Shown: positions 8,261-17,097, counted from the stretch's first letter. The stretch: DNA of 64,000 nucleotides from CAJCJE01 sp036494465 (GCA_036494465.1 DASXOJ010000008.1:33082-97081); one strand, 5' to 3'. The notes: generated by a model not told the origin, from the letters alone. Made by a program: numbers and translations.

Positions 8261-8914
8261 TCAGATCCGGTAGCCAGACTTCGTCACGGTGTCGATGACG
8301 GCTGGTTCACCCAGTTTGGCCCGCAGTCGGCTGATGGTGATCTTCACCGCGTTGGTGAACGGATCAGCAACCTCGTCCCACACCCGTTCCAGCAGTTCCT
8401 CCGCGGACACGGTCCGACCCTGGGCGGCAAGCAGCAGTTCCAGCACGCCGAACTCCTTCGGGGTCAGCCGCACCGGCCGGTTGGCCCGGTGGACCCGTCG
8501 TGCCGCGGTGTCCACCACCAGGTCACCGTGGCTCAGCACGGGCGGCACGGCGGGATGCGCGCGCCGGGCCAGTGCGCGGATGCGCGCAACCAGCACCGGG
8601 AAGTCGAACGGCTTGGCGAGGTAGTCGTCCGCGCCGAGGTCAAGTCCGCTGACCAGGTCTTCGGTTGCCGCGGCCGCGGTCAGCATGAGCACACGGCCAC
8701 GGCAGCCACGCTCGATGAGCTCGACGCAGATATCGTCGCCGTGCCGGCCCGGCAGGTCCCGGTCGAGCACGATCACGTCGTAGTCATGGGTGACGGCCCG
8801 TTCGAGGCCACCGCTGCCGTCCAGGGCAACGTCCACGGCCAGGTCCGTCCGCCGCAGACCGATCGCGACCGCCTCGGCCAGTTCCGCGTCGTCCTCGATG
8901 ACCAGTACCCGCAC
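8261..8914 (-). CDS. OmpR/PhoB-family response regulator
   Basis: A 217-residue regulator with an N-terminal receiver (acidic pair EDD at 8-9, phosphoacceptor Asp51 in VLDRDLPG, Lys in YLAKPF) and a C-terminal winged helix (RLTPKEFGVLELLL, ISRLRAKLGE). It starts at GTG with a strong GGGAGGA box. The gene faces a divergently transcribed S41 peptidase across 135 bases that carry two mirrored pairs of 11-base-spaced half-sites, the usual layout for this family's tandem dimers. Confidence 0.93.
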   Translation of the reverse strand: MRVLVIEDDAELAEAVAIGLRRTDLAVDVALDGSGGLERAVTHDYDVIVLDRDLPGRHGDDICVELIERGCRGRVLMLTAAAATEDLVSGLDLGADDYLAKPFDFPVLVARIRALARRAHPAVPPVLSHGDLVVDTAARRVHRANRPVRLTPKEFGVLELLLAAQGRTVSAEELLERVWDEVADPFTNAVKITISRLRAKLGEPAVIDTVTKSGYRI

Positions 8915-8974
8915 GTGTCCTCCCGATGTCGTGCCCCGTGGTCAAGGCGCGCGTTGAGCATGCCTGACACACCG

Positions 8975-9027
8975 GTTTCAGCAACGTTTCACGGCGGCTT
9001 CCGTTGGTGTGAAACCGTCCCGAAACC
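8975..9027. promoter_or_regulatory. Mirrored tandem half-sites, likely response-regulator operators
   Basis: GTTTCA occurs at 8975 and 8986, and its complement TGAAAC/CGAAAC at 9010 and 9021. Each pair is spaced 11 bases, one helical turn, and the pairs point in opposite directions toward the two divergent genes. This suits binding by the OmpR-type regulator at both promoters. Confidence 0.6.
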
Positions 9028-9049
9028 GTCGATGTCGTAGACCTCTCGC

Positions 9050-10501
9050 ATGTTGCTTTCGACTACCCGCTGGTGGCTTGCTACCGCACCGGCCCTGATC
9101 GGCGTCGCCCTGTTGGCCGCCACCTCGGTCGGTGCGGCCCCGACCAACTCGATCGCGCAGGCCACTCAGGCTCCCGCACCCTGCGCGCCACCAACCACCG
9201 CGAGCATCCTGCCGGTCACACCGACCACGATCGGCACCATCGAGCAGCTTTACGACTGTGTTTTCGCGCATTACTACGGGGGCGCCACGCTCGACGACCG
9301 GTTGCTGCTCACCGGCGCATTCGCCGGGCTCACCCAGGAACTCGACCGGCTCGGGCTCGACCAGCCGCAGGCCACACTGCCGGCCCTCACCGGCAATCGA
9401 GCCACCGACTGGGCCGCGTTCAGCGCGGTGTACAAGCGAATCGAGACCGCCCTACCGGAGCGCACCGCACTGCGCCAGGCACTGGCCGCCGCCACTATCG
9501 ATGCCATGCTGGCCAACCTGACCGACAACCACGTGCACTGGCAGCACCTCCTGCTTCCACCTGGTTACCAGCCAGGAGACAACTACGGTTTCGGGTTCAC
9601 CACCGCGCCGATCGCACCGCTGGCCACTGCTGCCCCCGGGGAGGCCCTTCCCCCGCTATTTCTCAGCTCGGTGACCGGCCCGGCGGCCACCGCCGGTCTG
9701 GCCAGCGGGGACGTGATCGAGGATGTCAACGGAGCGCCGCCGTTCGTTGACGGCGTGGTGTCCACCGGTGTGATCACCCTGCTCAACCCCTCCTACCCAA
9801 GCGACACACCAGTCGTCCTGACCGTGGACCGCCCAGCCACCGGCCGCACGTGGAACGTGACACTGCGGCCCGCACGGTTCACACCATTGCCACTGGTCAC
9901 CTCGAAACTTGCGGCGCCCGGCATTGCCGAGGTCACCATGGGTGAGTTCGCACCAGGCACAGCCGGCCAGGTACTTGCGGCCATCGCGGCGCTGCGCGCC
10001 AACGGGCCGCTGCACGGCCTGGTCCTGGACCTGCGCGGTAACGGCGGCGGCTCACCCACCGAAGTGCAACAACTGATCAGCGCATTCGTACATGGCCGAA
10101 ACTGGAGCTACGACTGCACCGCAACCGGAGCGTGTACCGCCAACCACACCGACGACTCCGTCCCGCTGCTGCACGTTCCACTCGTCGTGCTCACCGACCG
10201 CGGCTGTGTCTCGGCCTGCGACGCGTTCGCCGCCGCTGTCAAGGACCTGCACGCTGGCGTGCTCGTCGGCACCCGCACCGCAGGCGTCGTGTCCGGCCCC
10301 GCACAGGGATACCAACTCAATGACAACAGTCTGCTGGTACTACCGGCCAAACATGAGCTTGGCCCCGACCACGAGGTGATCAACGGAATCGGAGTGGCAC
10401 CCGACTACTACCTGCCCACAACAGCTGCCGACCACTCGACCGGACCTGACCCCGACCTCAGCAAAGCCCGCACCCTCCTGGACAGCCAGCAGCCACGCTG
10501 A
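9050..10501 (+). CDS. Exported S41-family peptidase
   Basis: A 483-residue protein with a signal peptide (residues about 1-30, cut near VGAAP). A PDZ-like stretch (ATAGLASGDVIEDVNGA, about residues 215-231) precedes the S41 core: LDLRGNGGG near residue 326, and VSACDAFAAAVKD near 387 with the presumed nucleophile Ser. The GTRTAG stretch lacks the Lys of CtpA-type enzymes, so it is closer to the tricorn/IRBP-like branch. It is divergent from a two-component system and probably controlled by it; a role in envelope stress is inference. Confidence 0.82.
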   Translation: MLLSTTRWWLATAPALIGVALLAATSVGAAPTNSIAQATQAPAPCAPPTTASILPVTPTTIGTIEQLYDCVFAHYYGGATLDDRLLLTGAFAGLTQELDRLGLDQPQATLPALTGNRATDWAAFSAVYKRIETALPERTALRQALAAATIDAMLANLTDNHVHWQHLLLPPGYQPGDNYGFGFTTAPIAPLATAAPGEALPPLFLSSVTGPAATAGLASGDVIEDVNGAPPFVDGVVSTGVITLLNPSYPSDTPVVLTVDRPATGRTWNVTLRPARFTPLPLVTSKLAAPGIAEVTMGEFAPGTAGQVLAAIAALRANGPLHGLVLDLRGNGGGSPTEVQQLISAFVHGRNWSYDCTATGACTANHTDDSVPLLHVPLVVLTDRGCVSACDAFAAAVKDLHAGVLVGTRTAGVVSGPAQGYQLNDNSLLVLPAKHELGPDHEVINGIGVAPDYYLPTTAADHSTGPDPDLSKARTLLDSQQPR

Positions 10502-10625
10502 CACCTGCCGCAGCAACCTCGTCGAGCACCTGGGAGACGGCACCGGTGCTGACGCAGGCCACGGATCACGTTTAAATAACACTAGGTACACAAACCGGTA
10601 ACTACCGACGAGTAGGCGGGGCTGA

Positions 10626-10696
10626 ACTGGGACCGAGAACCGAACGGGAGGCGTTCTCGCCGATCACAGCACCGCCTCGTAACGAGATTTGTCGGG
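10626..10696 (+). repeat. Right copy of the 71-base repeat
   Basis: Matches 6666-6736 at a constant offset of 3960 bases with no gaps. It directly precedes a transposase relic. Confidence 0.6.
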
Positions 10697-10703
10697 CGCG
10701 CAC

Positions 10704-10956
10704 GTGATGGCGGACGGCGGCTATCTGGGTAACCCCGAGGTGATGATCCCATACCGCAAGCCAGGTCAAGGCAACGATTTTCCCGAGTGGCAGAAGGATC
10801 TGAACACTGTTCACAGGCGGTTCCCGGCTCGGGCGGGCACGCGTTGTCGCACATGAAGTCCTGGAACGTCCTGCGCAACTGCCGATGCAAACGCACGGGG
10901 GTTTGGGTCGCGACACGAGTGTCACGTTGATCCGCAACCTGACCATGACCTGCTGA
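10704..10956 (+). pseudogene. DDE transposase C-terminal relic (IS5-like)
   Basis: Reading 10704 onward gives MADGGYLGNPEVMIPYRKPG, then WQKDLNTVHRR; after a one-base slip near 10835-10850 it continues HALSHMKSWNVLRNC, and after a further slip VTLIRNLTMTC and a stop at 10956. These blocks match the C-terminal part of IS5-group transposases. The N-terminal half is missing and at least two frame changes are needed, so it is inactive. Confidence 0.7.
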
Positions 10957-11078
10957 CCAGCCCAACGTCGACGACCGGCCTACGGAAACCCCACATGATC
11001 AATACGGGACAACCGTTAGAACTGAGACTGCGATTCAATTCTGGCGTTGAGTGTTCGATTGCCGCCCAATGGTCAGCG

Positions 11079-11842
11079 TCAGACGCGCAGCACGGCAAGC
11101 GTCAGTGCTCGGACCTCTGCCTGTTCGGCGCGGTCGGTTGCCGCAGCGCGGACGCCGCCGCCTGCTGTTCGGGCGAAGTCCGTGCGGAGGATGGTCACGG
11201 CGTCGCCCTGGACGCCGGTGTCGCGCCACTCAACAGGCTCGGGGATCCGTTGGCGGTGCACCCGCAGCAGTCGCCAGACGTCGACGGCGTCCTTCGCCGC
11301 GAGCCGGTCGCCCCAGCCGAGAGTCTTCAGACAAAGGGAAGAGTTGATCTCCGGGATGACCGTCGTGAATGCACGGTGGTGCCGTCGAGCAGCGTCACAG
11401 TGAGGTCGATCTGCTCGCCAGGGCGCGCCAGAGCCAGGGACAGACCGGGAATCTCGTCGAGCACCATGTCGCCGTACTGCTGGTTGGCGACGAGCCGCCG
11501 GCCCCAGGCCGGAGCGAGCACGTCGATGACCAGACGTAGGTCGTCGTCGGTCGTCCGGACGAAGCGGTTCGCGGCGTCCGGCCTTGCATAGCCGAGCGCT
11601 TCCAAGCCGGGGACCAGGCCTGGATTGCGGGCCGATGCCTCCGCGATGCCCATGTCGGCGTCCTGGGTGACTCTGACGACTGGCTCCGCGACCCCGGCGA
11701 GAGCGACGTGTAGACGCACCATCTGACCGCCGACGATTCGATACTTGATACCCAAGTCGGCGGTCACGGCTGCGAGATCGCGCATTGCAAGGAAACCTGC
11801 CTCCTCGGCCTGAGACGACGCGTCGAGGTGAAGGGTGGTCAC
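11079..11842 (-). pseudogene. AbiEii-type nucleotidyltransferase toxin with a frameshift
   Basis: The start GTG overlaps the antitoxin stop (GTGA). The first frame gives a nucleotidyltransferase fold with YRIVGGQMVRLH, the acidic motif VTQDADMGI and VIDVLAP. Near 11365 the frame breaks: TLLDGTTVH in one frame continues as FTTVIPEINSSLCLK and GDRLAAKDAVDVWRLLR in another, recovered by one missing base. The joined product of about 254 residues matches AbiEii/AbiGii toxins. As read, only a truncated toxin is made. Confidence 0.7.
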
Positions 11843-12834
11843 AGCACTGCACCCGACTCGATCATCCACGTACGCCACGCTTCCAGTGCCTCGCCGGCAT
11901 CTGGGCCCGGAGTGCGCGCCAGGTCGTAGAGCACTTGGAACGCGTTGGCTCTGGCGACGTCGCCATGACCGCGCATCTCAACAAGAATCGGGGCCTTCGA
12001 GATCGGCCACATGCCGTGGTCGTCGGGCAGCACGAGGGTCAACGTCGACGCCGAGGCGTCACTCGGCGTCAGGCCGATGGCAGAGAAGTCGATGCCGCGC
12101 CGCGCGTACAGAGTGGCGCGGCGCGGAGTCCGCCACGGTGCTACGAGGTCGGCGGCGACATCGCCTGAAATGATTGGGTTTGCCCCTTCCTCGCCGAGCG
12201 CGAGGTAGACGCGGTAGGCCTGCTCGTTGATGGGGTCGACGCCGAACCAGTGAGTCTCGATGCCGCCCGGTCCTGGGTAGTGCGCAAGCCACCAGGAGAT
12301 CGCGCCGGCCCGATCTGTTACCTGCCAACCGGCCTGCCTGCGTGCGACCAAGCCTTGCTCGACAAGCCGGTTCAGCGCCTTCGAGACGGCTGCCTGACCA
12401 ACATGGGCGAACTCGGTGATCTCGTCTTGGCGGACTCCGCCCTCCAGTGCGAACAGCGCACGCACAACGGAGAAGACGCTGCGGGCCGGCCTCCCCGGTC
12501 GACGCTGCGGCGGGGGAACCGACTGGGCTCCGTCTAGGAGCACCGTTCGTTGAGCGAGTCGAAGCCGGCCAGTACCGTCGTCGGTCACGACAGACCACCC
12601 CGCCGCCCAGGCGCGCTCAAGTGCTTCGCTGGTGATACTGGGGGCGACCAGCAAGGCGTGGCGCTCCGGTGCGGGTTTGGCGTCGTGGGTCCGAACCAGT
12701 CGTGGCACAGTCAGGACGAAGAACACTTCCGAGTCGTCATGGTCGGTCAGCCGCACATGCTCACTGTCGAGGGGCAGCACCGCGATGCCGTGTTCTTCGA
12801 GCGCAGTAATCCACACCAGACCAGCGTATTCCAA
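11839..12834 (-). CDS. AbiEi-type antitoxin / winged-helix regulator with extra N-terminal domain
   Basis: A 331-residue protein. Residues about 1-110 form an uncharacterised N-terminal domain (DSEHVRLTDHDDSEVFFVLTVPRL), followed by a MarR-like winged helix (FALEGGVRQDEITEFAHVG, QAAVSKALNRLVEQGLVARR, about residues 128-170) and a C-terminal domain typical of COG4861 antitoxins (LVAPWRTPRRATLYARRG). It overlaps the nucleotidyltransferase gene by four bases. The TTG start at 12834 lies inside a palindrome; GTG at 12816 is an alternative. Confidence 0.75.
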   Translation of the reverse strand: MEYAGLVWITALEEHGIAVLPLDSEHVRLTDHDDSEVFFVLTVPRLVRTHDAKPAPERHALLVAPSITSEALERAWAAGWSVVTDDGTGRLRLAQRTVLLDGAQSVPPPQRRPGRPARSVFSVVRALFALEGGVRQDEITEFAHVGQAAVSKALNRLVEQGLVARRQAGWQVTDRAGAISWWLAHYPGPGGIETHWFGVDPINEQAYRVYLALGEEGANPIISGDVAADLVAPWRTPRRATLYARRGIDFSAIGLTPSDASASTLTLVLPDDHGMWPISKAPILVEMRGHGDVARANAFQVLYDLARTPGPDAGEALEAWRTWMIESGAVL

Positions 12835-12863
12835 ATAGCGAGAAGGGGTCGTGATTTGGAATA
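12827..12863. promoter_or_regulatory. Palindromic operator at the antitoxin start
   Basis: TATTCCAAAT (12827-12836) and ATTTGGAATA (12854-12863) form a perfect 10-base inverted repeat with a 17-base spacer, overlapping the antitoxin start. AbiEi-type antitoxins repress their own promoters through inverted repeats, so autoregulation is likely. Confidence 0.6.
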
Positions 12864-12869
12864 TCGCGA

Positions 12870-12964
12870 CGCTCCGACAACCGTGTATCGGAGCGCTGTA
12901 CTAGCGCCGCACCAAGGATCGTCCCTGCTCAACACCTAGGTCACGATCGGATAACGCTAGGTGT
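12870..12964. repeat. Two further inverted repeats in the 250-base gap upstream of the AbiE pair
   Basis: CGCTCCGA/TCGGAGCG (12870-12877 and 12888-12895) and ACACCTAG/CTAGGTGT (12932-12939 and 12957-12964) are both perfect 8-base arms. No gene is seen between 12835 and 13084. Their roles are unknown. Confidence 0.5.
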
Positions 12965-13084
12965 GCAGACTGGCAACCGCCGGGCCGGCGCCCCGCGTCG
13001 AGCCTATCTGCGAAAATAGCTGAAAACTATTCGCGTTGTGCTGGGTGTGGATGGCCGGTCGAGGTGTGGACAAGTCGATTTGCG

Positions 13085-13654
13085 TCAGGTGTCGCGGCGG
13101 GGTTGGCGTTGCTCGGCGAGGAGCTCGTCGACCGAGGCGCGGCCGCCTCGGTAGCGTTCCGCGATTTCGTCGTTGAGCTTGTCCATCACGCCCTGGACCT
13201 GTCGCCGTCGCCCGGACACCGACGCCTCTTCGCCGCGATAGGTCTCCAGCGCGTGCGTCAGCTTGTCGTCGGTCAGCGAGCCGACGTCGGAAAGATCCAC
13301 GTCGGACACGAGCGCCTCGACGTGCCGCCGGTGCGCCTCGGCCCGTGACGGTTCCAGGGTGTTGTGCCGCCCGGAGCCGGTGGCCGGCCCGATCACGTTC
13401 GCGGCCAGGATCTTGGCCAGCGAATCGACGACGGCGGCCGAACCGCCTTCGGCGCGCCTGCGCTGCTCGGCGTGCACGATGTCGATGCGGCCGTGCAGCA
13501 ACCGGCGCAGATAGGAGAGGTCAGTCTCCTCCTGCGCCGCCTCGTCACGAAGCGCGCGGACTTCCTCGAGCGTGCAGGTATGCACGCCCTGCATATACGC
13601 CGGGTCGAGCACGCGGTCGATGCGACGGCGCCCGCCAGGACGGACCTCGATCAC
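13085..13654 (-). CDS. rsiG: RsiG-family c-di-GMP-binding anti-sigma factor
   Basis: The protein of about 189 residues is a helical coiled-coil type carrying the RsiG signature E(X)3S(X)2R(X)3Q(X)3D: exactly in EASVSGRRRQVQGVMD near the C-terminus, and once more in ETDLSYLRRLLHGRID with His in place of Gln. In Streptomyces venezuelae RsiG holds sigma WhiG inactive when c-di-GMP is bound. Older annotations call it aerial mycelium formation protein. The GTG at 13654 is preferred because AGGATGG lies just upstream; the frame is open to a TTG at 13690. No sigma gene is adjacent. Confidence 0.85.
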   Translation of the reverse strand: MIEVRPGGRRRIDRVLDPAYMQGVHTCTLEEVRALRDEAAQEETDLSYLRRLLHGRIDIVHAEQRRRAEGGSAAVVDSLAKILAANVIGPATGSGRHNTLEPSRAEAHRRHVEALVSDVDLSDVGSLTDDKLTHALETYRGEEASVSGRRRQVQGVMDKLNDEIAERYRGGRASVDELLAEQRQPRRDT

Positions 13655-13716
13655 GACACCATCCTGAATCACATTCCGGGGGCAAGCCAATACTGGTTGC
13701 TAATTTGTTGTGGGCC

Positions 13717-14547
13717 TCAACCATCATGCCGGACGGCGGGTGGAACCCCCAACAGCTCGCGAGCTGCCTCACCCGGCAGGGGTGGGCGTTGCGCGATCCT
13801 GGCCAGCCCAGCAGCGCGGGCGACCAGTTGAGCGTTGTCCCGCGCGGGCTCGCCGTTGCCATAGCTGATGGTGTCCGCCATGCCGACCCGCAGATGCCCG
13901 CAGGCCGCCAGTGTGGTCAGCATCACAGGGATACTGGCCTGGTCGATGCCGGTCGCGGAGAAGGTCGCGCCCTCGGGAAGCTCCCGCAGCGCGGCCGAAA
14001 CCGTCTCCACCGTGCCCGGCATCCCGCCTGATGCACCGTGCATCAGACCGACGTGCACACGCCCGCACGCGGGCAGACCGTAGTCATCCAGCAGCCGGCG
14101 CAACGAGGTCAGCTGGCCGAGATCGTGGATCTCGTACTCCGGCACGATTTCGCGTTCCGCCATCAGCTTGTGGAGTTCGACGGTGAACTCCCAGCGGCCG
14201 GCGAACACGCACGACGCCGAATCGGGCAACGCGTCGAGCACGCGCAACCGATCCGCCTCCGAATCGGTCGGCACGCCTGCGGTCGAGAGCCGCACGATCA
14301 GCGGGGTGTTCTCCCGCAGCCCGGCGACGGTCTCCCGCAGCAGGCCGAGATCCAGCGTCGGCTTTCCGTTCGCGCCCCGCGCGTGCACGTGGATCACGCT
14401 CGCGCCGACGCGCGCGCAGTCCTGGGCGGTGCGAACCAACTCGGCGAGGGTGACCGGCAGGTTCGGCACATCGGATTTCGCGTGGTCGGTCCCCGTGGGG
14501 GCGACCGTGATCAGCGTGCCGGGCACGGTGGTGGCGGCAGCTGTCAT
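13717..14547 (-). CDS. BKACE family (DUF849) 3-keto-5-aminohexanoate cleavage-type enzyme
   Basis: A 276-residue TIM-barrel protein with the family blocks LITVAPTGTDH, SVIHVHARGANGKPTLD (metal-binding His-x-His) and HVGLMHGASGGMPGT. BKACE enzymes condense a beta-keto acid with acetyl-CoA to give acetoacetate and a CoA ester, using zinc. The usual metal set, two His in HVHAR plus a later His and Glu, appears present. The exact substrate cannot be read from sequence. It stands alone between the rsiG and ygfZ-fur units. Confidence 0.85.
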   Translation of the reverse strand: MTAAATTVPGTLITVAPTGTDHAKSDVPNLPVTLAELVRTAQDCARVGASVIHVHARGANGKPTLDLGLLRETVAGLRENTPLIVRLSTAGVPTDSEADRLRVLDALPDSASCVFAGRWEFTVELHKLMAEREIVPEYEIHDLGQLTSLRRLLDDYGLPACGRVHVGLMHGASGGMPGTVETVSAALRELPEGATFSATGIDQASIPVMLTTLAACGHLRVGMADTISYGNGEPARDNAQLVARAAGLARIAQRPPLPGEAARELLGVPPAVRHDG

Positions 14548-14669
14548 AGTCGCGATACTGACACATCCCGGCAGCTCCCGGCGCCACCAGCGGTCTCAGT
14601 CGCCCGATCGGCCCCCGTTGTTCGCGAAATAGTCCGCTATTGGCGCAGCGCCGGTCACTCGGATGGTGT

Positions 14670-15767
14670 CTAACCCCTAAGGCGCTGGGCCGCTTCCCGA
14701 CCGGGCGCGGCACCTTCCTTCGGCACCGAATCCGGGTCGACGGCGGCCTGGACCACGTGGTCCTCCGCGCCGGCGACCAGTTCGACGTCGACAGGAGCGG
14801 ACCGCTTCAATACCGCCAGCGCGACATTGCCCAGTTCGTGGTGCCGCGCGACCGATCCGACCCGGCCGACGACGCGATCACCGAGCAGCACCGGTTCCCC
14901 GGTTTCCGGCAGCAGGTCCTGTGAACCGTCCAGGTGCAGCAACACCATCCGACGCGGCGGGCGGCCGACGTTGATGACCTTGGCGACGGTTTCCTGCCCC
15001 CGGTAGCAGCCCTTGTTCAGGTGCACGGCCGGTTCGATCCAGTTGACCTCGTGCGGGAGGGTGCGCTCGTCGGTGTCCACGCCGAGCCGGGCGCGCAGCG
15101 CCTCGACCCGGAGCGCGTCGAACGCCCAGCTACCGGCTGGGCGCGCGCCCGCGTCGGTCAGCCGCGCCCAGGTCGAGACCAGCGCGTCCCGCTCGATCAC
15201 CAGGTCGACCGCGTTGCGGCCGGGCCACGGCATCCGCCGCGCGAGTCCGCCCTCGAACTCCACCACCTGGTAGGGCTCGGTCGGCGTGGGCAGGTCGAGG
15301 CCGGTGAGCAGCGCGGGCGCGTCCGGGCCCAGCACGGTCAGCACCGCGCGTTCGGCGGTGGCGTCCCTCGGCTCGACCTTCGACCAGAACCGCATGGAGT
15401 CCAAATAGGACAACAGGGGAGCCGTGCGGTGGCGCTCCGTGTCCAGCCACACCGTGCCGCCTGCGTGCGCGACCACCACGTGGTCCTCGACGTGCCCATG
15501 CGCGTCCAGCACCAGTGCCTCGGTGCCGGCCGGCTGCCCGAGTGCGGCGAAGTGTTGCGAGGTCAGCGAGTGCAACCAGTCCAGCCGGTCGTCGCCGGGC
15601 ACCGCGAGCACGCCACGGTGCGAACGGTCCACGACGGCCACCGACCGCACCGCGGTCCGCTGCTCGGCGAACGGGTCACCGTAGTGCCAGGCGACGCCGC
15701 TGTCCGGCGAATCGTCCTGGGCCGCGACGGCGCCCTTGAGTTCCAGGAGGGGGGAGACTGCGTTCAC
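14670..15767 (-). CDS. ygfZ: YgfZ/CAF17-like folate-binding protein for Fe-S cluster maintenance
   Basis: A 365-residue protein of the aminomethyltransferase fold with the signature KGCYRGQETVAK near residue 265, whose Cys is the functional residue of YgfZ. It supports repair or assembly of certain 4Fe-4S enzymes through folate. The GTG start at 15767 overlaps the fur stop (GTGA), so the two are translationally coupled; a longer frame to 15803 would overlap fur more. Confidence 0.9.
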   Translation of the reverse strand: MNAVSPLLELKGAVAAQDDSPDSGVAWHYGDPFAEQRTAVRSVAVVDRSHRGVLAVPGDDRLDWLHSLTSQHFAALGQPAGTEALVLDAHGHVEDHVVVAHAGGTVWLDTERHRTAPLLSYLDSMRFWSKVEPRDATAERAVLTVLGPDAPALLTGLDLPTPTEPYQVVEFEGGLARRMPWPGRNAVDLVIERDALVSTWARLTDAGARPAGSWAFDALRVEALRARLGVDTDERTLPHEVNWIEPAVHLNKGCYRGQETVAKVINVGRPPRRMVLLHLDGSQDLLPETGEPVLLGDRVVGRVGSVARHHELGNVALAVLKRSAPVDVELVAGAEDHVVQAAVDPDSVPKEGAAPGREAAQRLRG

Positions 15768-16204
15768 GATTCCGATCCAGCCTTCGCCAAGCAGTTGCGA
15801 CATGTTCCGGACAGTGCAAGATGACTAACGTCCAGCACGAACGAACATTCCTGGCGCACGCTGCGCACCATCGGTTCGAGCGCCTCCGTCGGCATCTCGA
15901 TGACCTGCCCGCAGTGGTGGCACACCAGGTGGACGTGCTCGTGTTCGCTGGCCGAATAGGTCGGCGCGCCGTGCCCGAGATGGGTGTGTCGCACCAGGCC
16001 CAGCTCCTCGAGCAGGTCCAACGCCCGGTAGATGGTGGTGATGTTGACCGTCGGCGCGGTGTCCTGCACCCGTTGACATACCTGTTCGGGCGTGGCGTGT
16101 TGCAGCTCACGCACGGCGTCGAGCACGAGTTGCCGTTGCGGGGTCATCCGCATGCCGTGCGCGTGCAACGTGTTGCGCAACGCCCCCTGCACATCTGCTG
16201 CCAC
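15764..16204 (-). CDS. Fur-family metalloregulator
   Basis: A 146-residue Fur protein: winged helix (RMTPQRQLVLDAVREL, TVNITTIYRALDLLEELGLV) then the metal-binding dimerisation domain with HEHVHLVCHHCGQV and GTCRNC, giving the two CxxC structural zinc pairs. It is coupled to ygfZ, which fits metal or Fe-S stress control. Whether it senses iron, zinc or peroxide is not decided by the sequence; the length and HVHLVCHHC form are seen in FurB/Zur-like members. Confidence 0.9.
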   Translation of the reverse strand: MAADVQGALRNTLHAHGMRMTPQRQLVLDAVRELQHATPEQVCQRVQDTAPTVNITTIYRALDLLEELGLVRHTHLGHGAPTYSASEHEHVHLVCHHCGQVIEMPTEALEPMVRSVRQECSFVLDVSHLALSGTCRNCLAKAGSES

Positions 16205-16248
16205 ATCTCGATGGTAATGCGTACCCGCACCGGCACTAAGCTCGCCGC

Positions 16249-17097
16249 ATGCGCGTTCTGGTGACCCTCGATGGAAACGTCGCCGATCCCGACCAGCCGC
16301 AGATCCGAGTCGACGACCTCGGGCTGATGCGCGGAGACGGCATTTTCGAGACCGTGCTCGTGGTGGATGGCAAACCCCGCGAACTCGATCTCCACCTCAA
16401 CCGGCTGGCCCGCTCGGCGAGCCTGCTCGAACTTCCGCCGCCCGACCGCGCGGTCTGGGAGGCGCGGGTCCGCCAGGTCATCGACGGATGGTCGTGGCCG
16501 GACTCGCCGGAAATGGCCCTGAAGCTCGTCTACACCCGGGGCATCGACGGCGGCGACGGCACCCCGACCGGGTTCGCGCTCGGCATGGAGATCGCGCGGA
16601 AGGTGCGTGACCAGCGCCGGGACGGCGTCGCCGCGGTCATCCTTGAGCGCGGGTTCGACTCAGGGCTCGCCGAGCGCGCGCCGTGGCTGTTGCTCGGCGC
16701 CAAGTCGCTGTCCTACGCGGTCAACATGGCCGCGAACCGGGAGGCCGCCCGGCGCGGCGCCGACGAGGTCATCTTCAGCTCGGCCGACGGCATCGTGCTG
16801 GAGGGTCCGACCTCCAACCTGATCCTGGCCAAGGGCCGCACGCTGCGCACGCCCCCGCCGAACATCGGCATCCTGCCCGGCACCACCCAGGCCGGCCTGT
16901 TCCGGGCGGCGGAACGAGCCGGCTGGTCGGTCAAGATCGAGTCGATCGGGCTCGACGAGCTGACCGGCGCGGACGGCCTGTTCCTCGCCTCATCGGTCCG
17001 CAAGGTCACCCGCGTGCACACCCTCGACGGCACCGCGCTGCCCGACTCGGCAGCGCTGCACGCCGAACTGACCGCGCTCTACGAGTCCGAGTACTAG
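16249..17097 (+). CDS. pabC: Aminodeoxychorismate lyase-type class IV aminotransferase
   Basis: A 282-residue PLP enzyme of fold type IV with the cofactor Lys152 in LLGAKSLSYAVNM and the phosphate-binding DEVIFSSADGIVLEGPTSNL and GILPGTT blocks. PabC splits aminodeoxychorismate into pyruvate and p-aminobenzoate for folate synthesis. Divergent neighbour ygfZ uses folate, and the ygfZ/pabC pairing is also seen in mycobacteria (Rv0811c/Rv0812). Branched-chain or D-amino acid aminotransferase activity cannot be excluded. Confidence 0.82.
   Translation: MRVLVTLDGNVADPDQPQIRVDDLGLMRGDGIFETVLVVDGKPRELDLHLNRLARSASLLELPPPDRAVWEARVRQVIDGWSWPDSPEMALKLVYTRGIDGGDGTPTGFALGMEIARKVRDQRRDGVAAVILERGFDSGLAERAPWLLLGAKSLSYAVNMAANREAARRGADEVIFSSADGIVLEGPTSNLILAKGRTLRTPPPNIGILPGTTQAGLFRAAERAGWSVKIESIGLDELTGADGLFLASSVRKVTRVHTLDGTALPDSAALHAELTALYESEY

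Larger units (their letters stand above)
10502..11078. other. Intergenic region with repeat copy and transposase relic
   Basis: No intact gene. It holds the right copy of the 71-base repeat and then a decayed transposase C-terminus. The AT-rich patch near 10570-10590 is unremarkable. Confidence 0.6.
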
